Source: Actinomyces bovis
Lineage (GTDB): Bacteria; Actinomycetota; Actinomycetes; Actinomycetales; Actinomycetaceae
Length of the DNA stretch: 64,000 nt
NCBI RefSeq assembly: GCF_900444995.1
Contig: NZ_UAPQ01000006.1
Span: 310,001-374,000 of the forward strand
Direction of reading: 5' to 3'
Shown: in pieces, positions 35,150 through 44,057 of the stretch
Numbering within the stretch: the stretch's first letter is position 1
Layout of the letters: each line of letters opens with the position of its first letter
Program-made: the position numbers and the translations under genes
The notes under the pieces: model-generated
Seen by the model: only the letters and a program-made list of their open reading frames with translations
Database searches by the model: none
Told to the model about the DNA's origin: nothing

Positions 35150-35938
35150 ATGCTGCAGCAGGAGCGCCCACGGGGGCGCGAGTTCAGAGTGCCTGAGGTT
35201 GTTGCCCACCGGGGTGGCGGCAGGGAGGTGCCTGAGAACACTTGGGCAGCCGTGGAGCACACCGTTGGTTTGGGGCTGCGGTGGATGGAGACGGATCTGC
35301 ATGTCACCGGCGACGGCGTCGTGATCCTGTGGCATGACCCGAGCTTCCAGCGTGTGGCCAACCAGACCGTGCCGATCAGTCAGCAGACTTGGCAGGAGAT
35401 TTCTGGTCAGGACGTGGGTGATGGGCGACCGCCCGTGCGTCTGGACGATGTGCTGCACGCCTTCCCGGAACTGCACCTGAATATGGACCTGAAAGTCCCC
35501 GAGGTGGTGCAGCCAGCTCTGCAGGTGGCGCGGGCGGCAGATGCCCTGGAGCGGGTGCGTTTTGCTTCCTTCTCTGCGCGGCGCTTGGCGGTGCTGCGGC
35601 GTCAGGAGCCGCGGGCGACGACGTCGGTGGGTACTAGTGACGTTGCAGGTTTGCTGCTGCGTGCTGAGTCGGGGCTGCCGTTGCCGCGGACCCGTTGGAG
35701 TTGGGTGCAGGGCCGCTCCAAGGTGGACTGTGTGCAGGTGCCGACCGCCCATAAGGGCATTCCGGTGGTGACGGAGCGTTTTGTGGCTGCTGCGCACCGC
35801 TACGGGCTGGAGGTGCATGTGTGGACCGTGGATGACCCGGCGGAGATGGAGCGCTTGGCGGCCATGAACGTGGATGCGTTGATCACGGATGTGCCCACGG
35901 TGGCTCTGGAGGTTGTGGGGCGCCTAAAGCAAGCCTGA
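35150..35938 (+). CDS. Glycerophosphodiester phosphodiesterase
   Basis: This 262-residue protein hydrolyses glycerophosphodiesters to glycerol-3-phosphate. Seen: VVAHRGGGREVPENTWAAV (catalytic His-Arg and the Glu-Asn), METDLHVTGDGVVILWHDP (metal-binding Glu-Asp and catalytic His), LNMDLKV, and EVHVWTVDDPAEMERLAAM near the C-terminus. There is no signal peptide, so it probably acts in the cytoplasm. It starts 15 bases after the M23 gene, likely in one transcript. It is followed by a hairpin that also ends the tRNA-Arg transcript. Confidence 0.93.
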   Translation: MLQQERPRGREFRVPEVVAHRGGGREVPENTWAAVEHTVGLGLRWMETDLHVTGDGVVILWHDPSFQRVANQTVPISQQTWQEISGQDVGDGRPPVRLDDVLHAFPELHLNMDLKVPEVVQPALQVARAADALERVRFASFSARRLAVLRRQEPRATTSVGTSDVAGLLLRAESGLPLPRTRWSWVQGRSKVDCVQVPTAHKGIPVVTERFVAAAHRYGLEVHVWTVDDPAEMERLAAMNVDALITDVPTVALEVVGRLKQA

Positions 35939-35973
35939 GCGAGCCCGCGACAGCCTACTCACGGCACAAGAAA

Positions 35974-36001
35974 GTCCCAGGGCGTCGATGCGCTCTGGGA
36001 C
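35974..36001 (-). terminator. Terminator of tRNA-Arg, possibly bidirectional
   Basis: A stem of 11 base pairs with one G-T pair (35974-35984 with 35991-36001) and a 6-base loop. Read on the minus strand it follows the tRNA 3' end by one base and is followed by TTTCTT, a proper intrinsic terminator. On the plus strand it lies 35 bases after the phosphodiesterase stop. Confidence 0.7.
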
Positions 36002-36002
36002 C

Positions 36003-36078
36003 TGGTGCCCCGGACAGGATTCGAACCTGCGACCTTCTGCTCCGGAGGCAGACGCTCTATCCACTGAGCTACCGGGGC
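36003..36078 (-). tRNA. tRNA-Arg (anticodon CCG)
   Basis: Read on the minus strand: acceptor GCCCCGG pairs with CCGGGGC, discriminator A, and CCA encoded in the DNA. The D-arm has TAGCTCAG, the anticodon loop is CTCCGGA giving anticodon CCG (codon CGG), and the T-arm has GGTTCGAATCC. It lies 231 bases upstream of argS, on the opposite strand; the same neighbourhood is seen in other actinobacteria. Confidence 0.95.
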
Positions 36079-36309
36079 CCGAGGCAGGACTCTACCAGCG
36101 CTCAGCCTGCCACCGTGAACCAGCCGAAGCGGCCTAGCTCACGGTTAGGCACCAAGCCGCGCCGCACCCGCACTTTGCAGCCCGCCCATAGCGCCACCCT
36201 TGCCAAGTTTCAGGCGGCAGCGTCCCAGCCAGTGGAAAACCAGGCGCTCATAGCGCACGCAACACCCCCACCCCAACACCCAAGCAAAGCACTCAGATAA
36301 ACTCCCAGC

Positions 36310-37986
36310 GTGACCCCAGAAGAGCTCGCTGAAGCGATCCGCAACGTCCTCACCGCCGCCGTCCAAGACGGCTCCCTGAACCTGCCGGTTGAGGAGGTGC
36401 CACTGCCCAAGGTCGAGCGTCCCCGCTCCCGCGAGCACGGCGACTGGGCCACCAACGTCGCCATGCAGCTGGCCAAGAAAGCCAGCACCAACCCCCGCGC
36501 CCTAGCAGAACTGCTAGCCGAGCGCGTCGCCCAGCTCGACGGCGTCGCCTCCGCTGAAGTGGCCGGCCCCGGCTTCCTGAACATCCGCCTAGACGCCGCC
36601 TCCGCCGGTGAACTAGCCCGCGCCATCCTGCAAGCCGGGCAGGAGTACGGACGCAACAACTCCCTGGCCGGGCAGCACATCAACCTGGAGTACGTCTCCG
36701 CCAACCCCACCGGCCCCGTGCACCTGGGTGGTGCCCGCTGGGCCGCCGTCGGCGACTCCCTCGCCCGCATCCTCACCGCCTGCGGCGCCAAAGTAACCCG
36801 CGAGTACTACTTCAACGACCACGGCACCCAGATCGACCGCTTCGCCCGCTCCCTGCTCGCCGCCGCCCGCGGCCAGGAGACCCCCGAGGACGGCTACGGC
36901 GGCGACTACATCGCCGAGATCGCCCAGACCGTCACCGACACGGAGACCGCCGCCGGCCGGCCCGCCCCCGCGACCCTCCCGGACGACGAGGCCACCGAGG
37001 TATTCCGGGCGCGCGGCGTAGACCTCATGTTCGCCTCCATCAAAGCGGAACTGCACGCCTTCCACTCCGACTTTGACGTGTTCTTCCACGAGGACTCCCT
37101 GCACGAATCCGGGGCCGTAACTCACGCCATCGGCAAGCTGCGGGCGCGCGGCGTCATTGAGGAAAAGGACGGCGCCACCTGGCTGCGCACCACCAACTTC
37201 GGGGATGACAAGGACCGCGTACTCATCAAATCCGACGGCGACGCCGCCTACTTCGCCGCCGATGTGGCCTACTACCTGGACAAGCGCTCCCGCGGCGCCG
37301 ACTGCGCCATCTACCTACTAGGTGCCGACCACCACGGCTACATCGGCCGCATGATGGCCATGTGCCAAGCCTTCGGGGATGAACCCGGAGTAAATATGCA
37401 GATCCTTATCGGCCAGCTAGTCAACCTGGTTAAAGACGGAGCACCGATGCGCATGTCCAAGCGCGCCGGGACCATCGTGACCCTGGAAGACCTGGTCTCC
37501 GCCGTCGGTGTGGATGCTGCCCGCTACGCGCTAGCCCGCGCCTCCATGGACTCAATGATCGACATTGACCTGGATGTCCTGGCCTCTGCCAGCAACGAAA
37601 ACCCCGTCTACTACGTGCAGTACGCCCATGCCCGCACCCGCAATGTGGCGCGCAACGCGGCAGAGCACGGCGTCTCCCGCGAGGCCGGATTCGACCCGGC
37701 GGCCCTAGACAACCCGGCGGACTCTGAGCTGCTGGGGGTGCTGGCGCGTTTCCCAGCGATCGTCGCGCAGGCCGCCAGCCTGCGCGAGCAGCACCGCGTG
37801 GCCCGCTACCTGGAGGAGCTCGCAGCGGCCTACCACACCTGGTATGCGGCCACTCGCGTCACCCCGCGTGGTGACGATGCCGTGAACTCCGGCCATGTGG
37901 CCCGACTATGGCTCAACGACGCCGTCAGCCAGGTGCTCGCCAACGGCCTGGGGCTGCTAGGAGTCTCCGCCCCCGAGCGCATGTGA
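36310..37986 (+). CDS. argS: Arginyl-tRNA synthetase
   Basis: This 558-residue class I synthetase has an N-terminal Add-1 domain, [20 protein letters not shown] (the HIGH motif appears as HLGG, about residues 129-145), [15 protein letters not shown], and a C-terminal anticodon-binding domain. The KMSKS loop reads [15 protein letters not shown], near residue 380. The GTG at 36310 has no ribosome-binding site but TAAACT lies 6 bases upstream, so the message may be leaderless. It is followed by lysA with a 25-base gap, the standard actinobacterial order. Confidence 0.96.
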   Translation: MTPEELAEAIRNVLTAAVQDGSLNLPVEEVPLPKVERPRSREHGDWATNVAMQLAKKASTNPRALAELLAERVAQLDGVASAEVAGPGFLNIRLDAASAGELARAILQAGQEYGRNNSLAGQHINLEYVSANPTGPVHLGGARWAAVGDSLARILTACGAKVTREYYFNDHGTQIDRFARSLLAAARGQETPEDGYGGDYIAEIAQTVTDTETAAGRPAPATLPDDEATEVFRARGVDLMFASIKAELHAFHSDFDVFFHEDSLHESGAVTHAIGKLRARGVIEEKDGATWLRTTNFGDDKDRVLIKSDGDAAYFAADVAYYLDKRSRGADCAIYLLGADHHGYIGRMMAMCQAFGDEPGVNMQILIGQLVNLVKDGAPMRMSKRAGTIVTLEDLVSAVGVDAARYALARASMDSMIDIDLDVLASASNENPVYYVQYAHARTRNVARNAAEHGVSREAGFDPAALDNPADSELLGVLARFPAIVAQAASLREQHRVARYLEELAAAYHTWYAATRVTPRGDDAVNSGHVARLWLNDAVSQVLANGLGLLGVSAPERM

Positions 37987-38011
37987 GCCCGCAGCAAGCA
38001 CAGGAGCAGAT

Positions 38012-39478
38012 ATGACCAACCCCGCCGCCCCCGCTGGAGAGGCACCCCTGGGCAGCCTGATCGCCCCCGAGCCCTCTGAGCGCCCCGACCTATGGCCCAC
38101 CACCGTCCGCCGGGGGGAAGACGGCGCCCTCACTCTGGGAGGCCGCAGTCTCGCCCAGGTCTTAGCGCAAGCTCCTACGCCCGTCTTCGTCCTAGATGAG
38201 ACGGACCTGCGCTCACGCGCCGCGGCATGGTCCGCCGCCATGCACGAGGAGTTCTGGCCCCAGTACGGCATGGCCGGTGGCGAGGCCTTCTACGCCGGCA
38301 AGGCCTTCCTCACCACGCGCGTCGCCCGCTGGGCCCTGGAGGAGGGCATGGGCATCGACACCGCCAGCCGCGTCGAGCTCGCCGTCTCCCTCGCCGCCCT
38401 GCAGGACGTCGACGGCGAGCAGGCCACCGAGCACGCCGCCCGACTGGGCCTGCACGGCAACGGCAAGACCGAGGCCGAGCTCGCCGTCGCCCTCGCCCAC
38501 CGCGTCGGCCACGTCGTGCTCGACTCCCTCGAGGAGGTCGACCTCGCCGCCGCCGCCGTGCGCCGCCTGCGCGAGACCGGCACCTACGCCCCCGACGAGA
38601 CCGGCAAGGTCATGGTGCGCCTGACCACCGGCGTGCACGCCGGCGGGCACGAGTTCATCGCCACCGCCCACGAGGACCAGAAGTTCGGCCTGTCCGTCCA
38701 CACCGGCGCCGCCCGCCAGGCCGTCGACGCGATCACCGCCGCCCCCGAGCTCGAGCTGCACGGCCTGCACTCGCACATCGGCTCCCAGATCATGGACCTG
38801 GCCGGCTTCCGTGAGGCCGCCCGCGTCGTGCTCACCCTGCGCCACGAGGTCTCCCTCGCCACCGGCACCGCCTGCCCGGAGGTCGACCTCGGCGGCGGCT
38901 ACGCCATCGCCTACACCGGTGCCGACGCCGTGCCCCCCAGCCCCGCCCAGGTCGCCCGTACCCTCGCCGACACGGTGCGCGAGCTGTGCGCCGAGCTCGG
39001 TGACCCCGTCCCGCACGTGTCCGTCGAGCCCGGCCGCAGCGTCGCCGGCCCCTCCACCGTCACCCTCTACACGGTCACCGGCCTCAAGCGCGTCGACCTC
39101 GACGGCGGCGCCAGCCGCCTGTACGTGAGCGTCGACGGCGGCATGAGCGACAACATCCGCCCCGCCCTGTACGGCGCCGCCTACACGGCGCTCCTCGCCA
39201 GCCGCCGCCCCGACCCCGCCGCCGGTCTCACCCGCGCGCGCGTCGTCGGCAAGCACTGCGAGAGCGGCGACGTCGTCGTGCGCGACGTCGACCTGCCCGC
39301 CGACCTCGCCGTCGGCGACGTCCTCGCCGTGCCCGCCACGGGTGCCTACGGACGCTCCATGGCCAGCAGCTACAACATGTTCACCCGTCCGGGCGTCGCC
39401 TGGGTGCGTGACGGCGAGCAGGGCTGGGTGCTGCGTCCGGAGACGGCGGAGGACCTCCTCGCCCTCGAGGGGGAGTAG
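38012..39478 (+). CDS. lysA: Diaminopimelate decarboxylase
   Basis: This 488-residue PLP enzyme makes lysine from meso-diaminopimelate. Seen: the PLP Lys in FYAGKAFLTTR (Lys97), LHSHIGSQIMD, EVDLGGGYAIAY, EPGRSVAGPSTVTLY, KHCESGDVV (catalytic Cys) and GAYGRSMASSYN. Its base use changes sharply inside the gene: the first about 70 codons use CTA and TTA for Leu like the neighbouring argS, and after about 38226 they vanish and nearly every third base is G or C. A recombination breakpoint inside the gene would explain this. Downstream, transcription meets the ABC operon head-on. Confidence 0.95.
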   Translation: MTNPAAPAGEAPLGSLIAPEPSERPDLWPTTVRRGEDGALTLGGRSLAQVLAQAPTPVFVLDETDLRSRAAAWSAAMHEEFWPQYGMAGGEAFYAGKAFLTTRVARWALEEGMGIDTASRVELAVSLAALQDVDGEQATEHAARLGLHGNGKTEAELAVALAHRVGHVVLDSLEEVDLAAAAVRRLRETGTYAPDETGKVMVRLTTGVHAGGHEFIATAHEDQKFGLSVHTGAARQAVDAITAAPELELHGLHSHIGSQIMDLAGFREAARVVLTLRHEVSLATGTACPEVDLGGGYAIAYTGADAVPPSPAQVARTLADTVRELCAELGDPVPHVSVEPGRSVAGPSTVTLYTVTGLKRVDLDGGASRLYVSVDGGMSDNIRPALYGAAYTALLASRRPDPAAGLTRARVVGKHCESGDVVVRDVDLPADLAVGDVLAVPATGAYGRSMASSYNMFTRPGVAWVRDGEQGWVLRPETAEDLLALEGE

Positions 39479-39508
39479 GCCCTCCACCGTCCCTGCCGCA
39501 GGCCCGCC

Positions 39509-41411
39509 TCAGTCCTCCTGGCTCCCGGCCCCCACGAGCCTCCAGCGGTCCACAGCGCTCTGGTCCTCCCAGAAACGTCGGTACGTGCCGCCCGCGCTGT
39601 AGAGCTCGTCGTGCGCGCCAATGGCCTCGACGGCCCCGTCCACGAGCACGACGATCCGGTCCGCGCGCCGGATCGTCGACAGCCGGTGCGCGATGACGAG
39701 CACCGTGCGTCCCTCGCTCAGCTCCTCCATCGCCCGGGTCACCCCGGCCTCACTCACGCCGTCCAGTGCGCTCGTGACCTCGTCGAGCAGCAGCACGGGT
39801 GCGTCCTTGAGGAAGGCACGAGCGATGGCGACGCGCTGGCGCTCACCCCCGGACAGGGAGGAACCGCCCTCTCCGACCCGAGTCGCCCACCCGTGCGGCA
39901 GGCGCTCGACCACCTCGCTCAGGCCCGCCCGATCGGCCGCCTCCCGCACCTCCTCGTCGCTGGCGTCCGCGCGCCCGATGCGTACGTTCTCCTCAATGGT
40001 GGTGTCGAAGAGGTAGACGTCCTGGAAGACCATCGAGATCTGCGCCATGAGGTCCTGTGTGCGAAGGTCTCGCACGTCCGCGCCGCCCACGCGCACCGAC
40101 CCGCGCTGGACGTCCCAGAAGCGGGCCACCAGCCGCGTGAGCGTGGACTTGCCGGAGCCGGAGGGCCCCACGAGAGCGGTGACGGAGCCGGCCGGGAAGG
40201 TGAGGGTGACGTCGTGGATGACGTCACGGCCCGGCACGTAGCCGGCGGGCCACCAGCCGCGTGAGCGTGGACTTGCCGGAGCCGGAGGGGCCGACGAGGG
40301 CGGTGACCGAGCGGGCGGGGAAGCGCAGGGTGACGTCGTGGATGACGTCACGGCCCGGCACGTAGCCGAAGGTGACGTGATCCAGGCTCACGTCCAGCCC
40401 GCCCCCGGCAGCCGGACGGGGTGAGTCCGTCCTCTCCTCCACAGGCTCCGGCAGGGCGGGTGCGCCCAGGATCGACTCGATCCGCTCCAGGGCGACGTCG
40501 GACTGGTGGAGGGGGTCGACGTAGAAGGCGAGCATGCCGACTGGCTCGGCGAAGCGGATGACCATGAGAGCCAGGGTGACGAAGACGACCGGGTCGAGGG
40601 ATCCTCCCAGCAGGAGGTACAGGCCCACGGCCAGGCTGGCGATGACACCGGTCTCCACCCAGGTGTGGAAGGCCTGCCCTGCCGGGCCCTTGGCGTGCTG
40701 GGCGCGGTGCGCAGCCGCGTGGTCCTCCCTCAGAGCCTCCTCCAGCGGCGCCCAGACCGTGGGCCGCCCGTCGCGCGACCCGCTGGCCGCGCCCGTGGCG
40801 CGCAGGACCGCCTGGAGGCGGCTGAACTCCAGCAGGCGGGAACCCAGCTCCTCAGCGGCGTCCTGGGAGTGGCGGAACTCCGCTCGCACCGCCCGCCGCA
40901 GCCACCGCAGGCACAGGACGGTGCCGGGCAGGGCCAGCAGCAGCGCCAGGCCCATCCGCCACTCCAGCACGAGGGCGCTGAGCCCGACGACGACCGCCGT
41001 GCCGCTCATCGAGGCGATCTGCGGCAGGGCGACCGAGGGAATGTGGGCGAGGTCGGCGGTGTCGCGCGAGACGGCGGTGGCGACCTGCCCGGTGGTCGCG
41101 GAGGTGAACCAGCCCAGGGGCAGCTGCTGGACCCGGTGGCCCAGGGTGCGCACGAGGCTGCCGCACACGTCGTAGCAGGCGACCGCGTGGGTGCCGATGC
41201 CGGCGGCGCAGGCGACGACCACCGCGGCCAGGGCGCACAGGACGACGCCGGCCAGCCACCGCCCGGCCGGCTCGCCGGCCAGGAAGGACCTGAGGAAGGG
41301 CACGAGGAGCACCAGGGAGGCGCCCTGGAGGACCCCGGCCAGGGCGTGCGCCGCCACGAGGGGAACGAGGTTGCTGCTCGCGCCCAGGCAGCGCTGAAGA
41401 CGACGGATCAC
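39509..41411 (-). pseudogene. ABC transporter (fused permease-ATPase, IrtB/YbtQ-like), broken by a 124-base duplication
   Basis: The first part (41411 down to about 40250) encodes the six-helix membrane domain and the ATPase up to Walker A GPSGSGKST; the frame then ends at 40224. The second part repeats GYVPGRDVIHDVTL and Walker A in another frame and runs to 39509 with LSGGERQRVAIARAF and VLLLDEVTSALD. Removing one 124-base copy restores one protein of about 590 residues. The GTG at 41411 overlaps the stop of the partner exporter (GTGA). It would form a heterodimer with that partner. Either a true pseudogene or an assembly fault. Confidence 0.8.
40122..40369. repeat. Imperfect 124-base tandem duplication
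   Basis: Copies at 40122-40245 and 40246-40369. The first 44 and last 43 bases are the same in both (apart from the very last base), while the middle 37 bases differ at nine positions. 124 is not a multiple of three, so the duplication shifts the reading frame of the ABC gene. The uneven divergence points to a join between two different alleles rather than a simple recent duplication. Confidence 0.9.
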
Positions 41412-43132
41412 TGCTGTGCCCTCCACATCTGTGCGTAGAGGCCGCCCTGTGCGAGCAGCCCGGTGTGCGTGCCTCGCTCGACGAGGCGGCCGTGGTCCAT
41501 GACGAGGACCTGGTCGGCGTCCACGACGGTGGACAGGCGGTGCGCGATGACCAGGACGGTGCGGCCGGCGGCGAGCTGCGCCAGCGCCTGCTGGATCTCG
41601 CGCTCGGAGTGCGCGTCCGCCTGGGCGGTGGCCTCGTCCAGCAGGAGGACAGGGGCGCCGGTAAGGAACAGGCGGGCCAGGGCGACACGCTGACGCTCCC
41701 CGCCGGACAGGTGGGCGCCCTCGGAGCCGAGGACCGTGTCGTAGCCGTCAGGCAGCTCCAGGACCCGCTCGTGGATCCGGGCGGCGCGGGCGGCGGACTC
41801 CACCTCGGCCTCGGTGGCGCCGGGACGCCCCAGCAAGATGTTGGCGCGCACGGTGTCAGCGAGCGTCCCGCCCTCCTGGAGGACGAGTCCTAGGCGGGCG
41901 AGCAGGTCCGTGGTGGCGGCGTCGCGTACGTCGGTGCCTCCCACGCGCACGGACCCGGACTCGACGTCCCAGAAGCGGGCGACGAGCCTGACAAGGGTGC
42001 TCTTGCCCGAGCCGGAAGGGCCGACGACGGCGGTGACCATGCCTGGCTCTAGGCGCAGGCTCACGTCGTCCACCGCCAGCGGCAGCGGCTCGGCGCCCTC
42101 GCGCGAGGAGTAGCGGAAGGAGACTTGGTCGAGCTCGACGCCCACGCCCCCGGCCTCGTCGCGCCCCACCGGCACCGGGTGCTCGGGCTCGGCCAGGACC
42201 GGCTCTGACAGGAGGGCGCCGAGCCTGCCGGTGGCCTCGGCTCCGAGCGTGACCTGGTTGACGAGGGTCACAAGGCTGACGAGCCCGCTGGGCAGCCCGA
42301 TGCCGACCAGGAGGAAGGGCAGCAGCTCTACCGGCCGTAGGACCCCGTGCCCGGCCATCCAGGCTCCGGCGAGAAGGACGGGCACGAGCATCCCGGCGGG
42401 GGAGATGAACGAGCCCAGCAGCGCCATGGGTCGACCGGGCCCCTTCATGTACCGGTAGGCGGCGTCGGTGTACTGGTCGAGGGCCTCGTCGAAGCGTCGG
42501 AAGACGGTCCCCGCCAGGCCGAAGGCCTTGACGGTGGCGATCCCGTCGACCATCTCCACCGTGGAGGACCCCACCTTCTTCATCCCCTCGAGGTAGTCCT
42601 CGTTGACGGTCCCCTGGGAGACTGCCATCGCAGTCGCCGTGAGGACGAGGAGCAGGACCAGCCAGCCCAGGAGGACGAGGGCGAGCTGCCAGGAGCGGGT
42701 GAACAGGTAGGCCAGGCCCAGGACGATCCCGCCCACGGAGGCCCCCAGGTCAGTGCCGAGGTGGGCGACGAGGGTGTGGATGGCGGTGGTGTCCTCGGTG
42801 ATGAGGACCTTCGTGCGGCCCGAGGACTCGTTCGTGTGCCAGCCCAGGGGTAGGCGCGCCAGGTGCCGGACGATCCTGCCGCGCAGCGTGGTCCGGAAGG
42901 CGCTCTCGACGTCGTGCGCCCAGCCGGTGGCGGCCATCGCGATGGCGTGCCCCAGGGTGAGGCCGAGGACGACGGCGCCCAGCCACGTCCAGGCGGCGCG
43001 GGCGGTGAGGGTCCCGGCCACGGCCGCCTCAGCGACGGCTGTGACGCCGACGGCCGGCAGGAGGGTGAAGGCAGAGGCGAGGGTCTCCGCCAGCGCGGTG
43101 AGGGCAGTCGCCCCGCGGACGGGGGCCAGCAC
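41408..43132 (-). CDS. ABC transporter, fused permease-ATPase (IrtA/YbtP-like exporter fold)
   Basis: This 574-residue protein has a type IV (exporter-fold) membrane domain followed by an ATPase. Seen: STVEMVDGIATVKAFG in the coupling region, Walker A GPSGSGKST near residue 365, LSGGERQRVALARLF, VLLLDEATAQAD and IAHRLSTVVDAD. The invariant pattern VEMVDGIATVKAFG resembles the group that includes the siderophore importers IrtAB and YbtPQ. The GTG at 43132 lacks a good ribosome-binding site; an ATG at 43238 with GGAG upstream is out of frame by one base, and the sequence between reads well in this frame, so the 5' end may carry a frameshift. Confidence 0.82.
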   Translation of the reverse strand: MLAPVRGATALTALAETLASAFTLLPAVGVTAVAEAAVAGTLTARAAWTWLGAVVLGLTLGHAIAMAATGWAHDVESAFRTTLRGRIVRHLARLPLGWHTNESSGRTKVLITEDTTAIHTLVAHLGTDLGASVGGIVLGLAYLFTRSWQLALVLLGWLVLLLVLTATAMAVSQGTVNEDYLEGMKKVGSSTVEMVDGIATVKAFGLAGTVFRRFDEALDQYTDAAYRYMKGPGRPMALLGSFISPAGMLVPVLLAGAWMAGHGVLRPVELLPFLLVGIGLPSGLVSLVTLVNQVTLGAEATGRLGALLSEPVLAEPEHPVPVGRDEAGGVGVELDQVSFRYSSREGAEPLPLAVDDVSLRLEPGMVTAVVGPSGSGKSTLVRLVARFWDVESGSVRVGGTDVRDAATTDLLARLGLVLQEGGTLADTVRANILLGRPGATEAEVESAARAARIHERVLELPDGYDTVLGSEGAHLSGGERQRVALARLFLTGAPVLLLDEATAQADAHSEREIQQALAQLAAGRTVLVIAHRLSTVVDADQVLVMDHGRLVERGTHTGLLAQGGLYAQMWRAQQ

Positions 43133-43283
43133 CTGGCCCAGGGTGAGGGGAGGGGCGGTGGCCCCGCTGCTGCGCGGGGCGACAGGTTCGGGCCGGGACG
43201 GGGGAGGAGAGGTGCTGGTCGGTGGGGGTGGTGGGCATGAGGGTCTCCGGGGGTGGGGGCTGGTGGGGGGGGGGAGGGGCGGG

Positions 43284-44057
43284 TCAGACGTCGTGGAGGA
43301 CGAGCCCGCCCCCGGAGAAGGTGGCGGCGAGCCAGGCGGCCAGGGCCCAGCCGGCCAGGACGAGGACGGTGTCGCGCCGCCGCCAGCGCGGCCGGTGGCG
43401 CTCGGTGCGCGTGCTGTAGGCGCCGAAGCCGCGCGCGTCCATGGAGGCCGCTACCCGCTCGGCGTGCCGCACGGCCCCCGCGGTCAGGGCCGGCACGGCG
43501 GCCCACGCCCGCACGAGGGGGCGCAGCACCGGCAGGGGCGCGCGGGTGCCGCGCAGGGCGTGCGCCTCCTTGACCGACCGGTACTCGGCGGCCAGGCGCT
43601 GACGGAAGCTGATGGCGGCGACGCCCGCGTAGGCGACGCGGTAGGGCACGTGCAGATGGGTGGTGAGGGCGCGCAGCAGGTCCTCGGGGCGCGAGAGCAG
43701 GCCCGTGAGCACGCACAGGGACATGACCGAGCCGAGCTTGCCTCCCAGGCGCGCGCCGGCGAGCACCTGGTTGCGCTGCAGCTCGAGGCCGCCCAGGGCG
43801 AGGACGGTCTCGGAGGCGCCCACCCGCTCGACGGGAGCGCTGAGCGCCAGGGACGATCCGATGAGGAGCGCGACCGTCAGGACGGCCAGCGCGGCGAGGC
43901 CGCCGCGGCGCAGGTCGGCGACGAGGAGGAGGGACGTGCCCACCGCCAGGACGAGGAGGGGGGCCTGGGGTGTGGGCATGAGGGCGGTGACCACCATGAG
44001 GGGCAGGAGGGCGGTGAAGGGTGACAGCGGGTCGAAGACGGGGGAGCGCCTGGTCAC
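43284..44057 (-). CDS. ecfT: ECF transporter T component (EcfT)
   Basis: The 257-residue membrane scaffold that joins the ATPases to the substrate-binding S component. Seen: five hydrophobic stretches, then the coupling helices with EAHALRGTR and SMDARGFGAY, whose Ala-Arg-Gly is the EcfT hallmark. The GTG at 44057 overlaps the stop of the ATPase gene (GTGA). The reading frame continues open far upstream only because of GC-rich DNA. It is followed by a 10-base G run and the exporter gene. Confidence 0.88.
   Translation of the reverse strand: MTRRSPVFDPLSPFTALLPLMVVTALMPTPQAPLLVLAVGTSLLLVADLRRGGLAALAVLTVALLIGSSLALSAPVERVGASETVLALGGLELQRNQVLAGARLGGKLGSVMSLCVLTGLLSRPEDLLRALTTHLHVPYRVAYAGVAAISFRQRLAAEYRSVKEAHALRGTRAPLPVLRPLVRAWAAVPALTAGAVRHAERVAASMDARGFGAYSTRTERHRPRWRRRDTVLVLAGWALAAWLAATFSGGGLVLHDV

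Noticed and set aside
38213-39487. A 424-codon Gly/Val-rich frame antisense to lysA
   Set aside because: It mirrors the GC-rich third positions of lysA, has no family motif, and lysA itself is fully supported.
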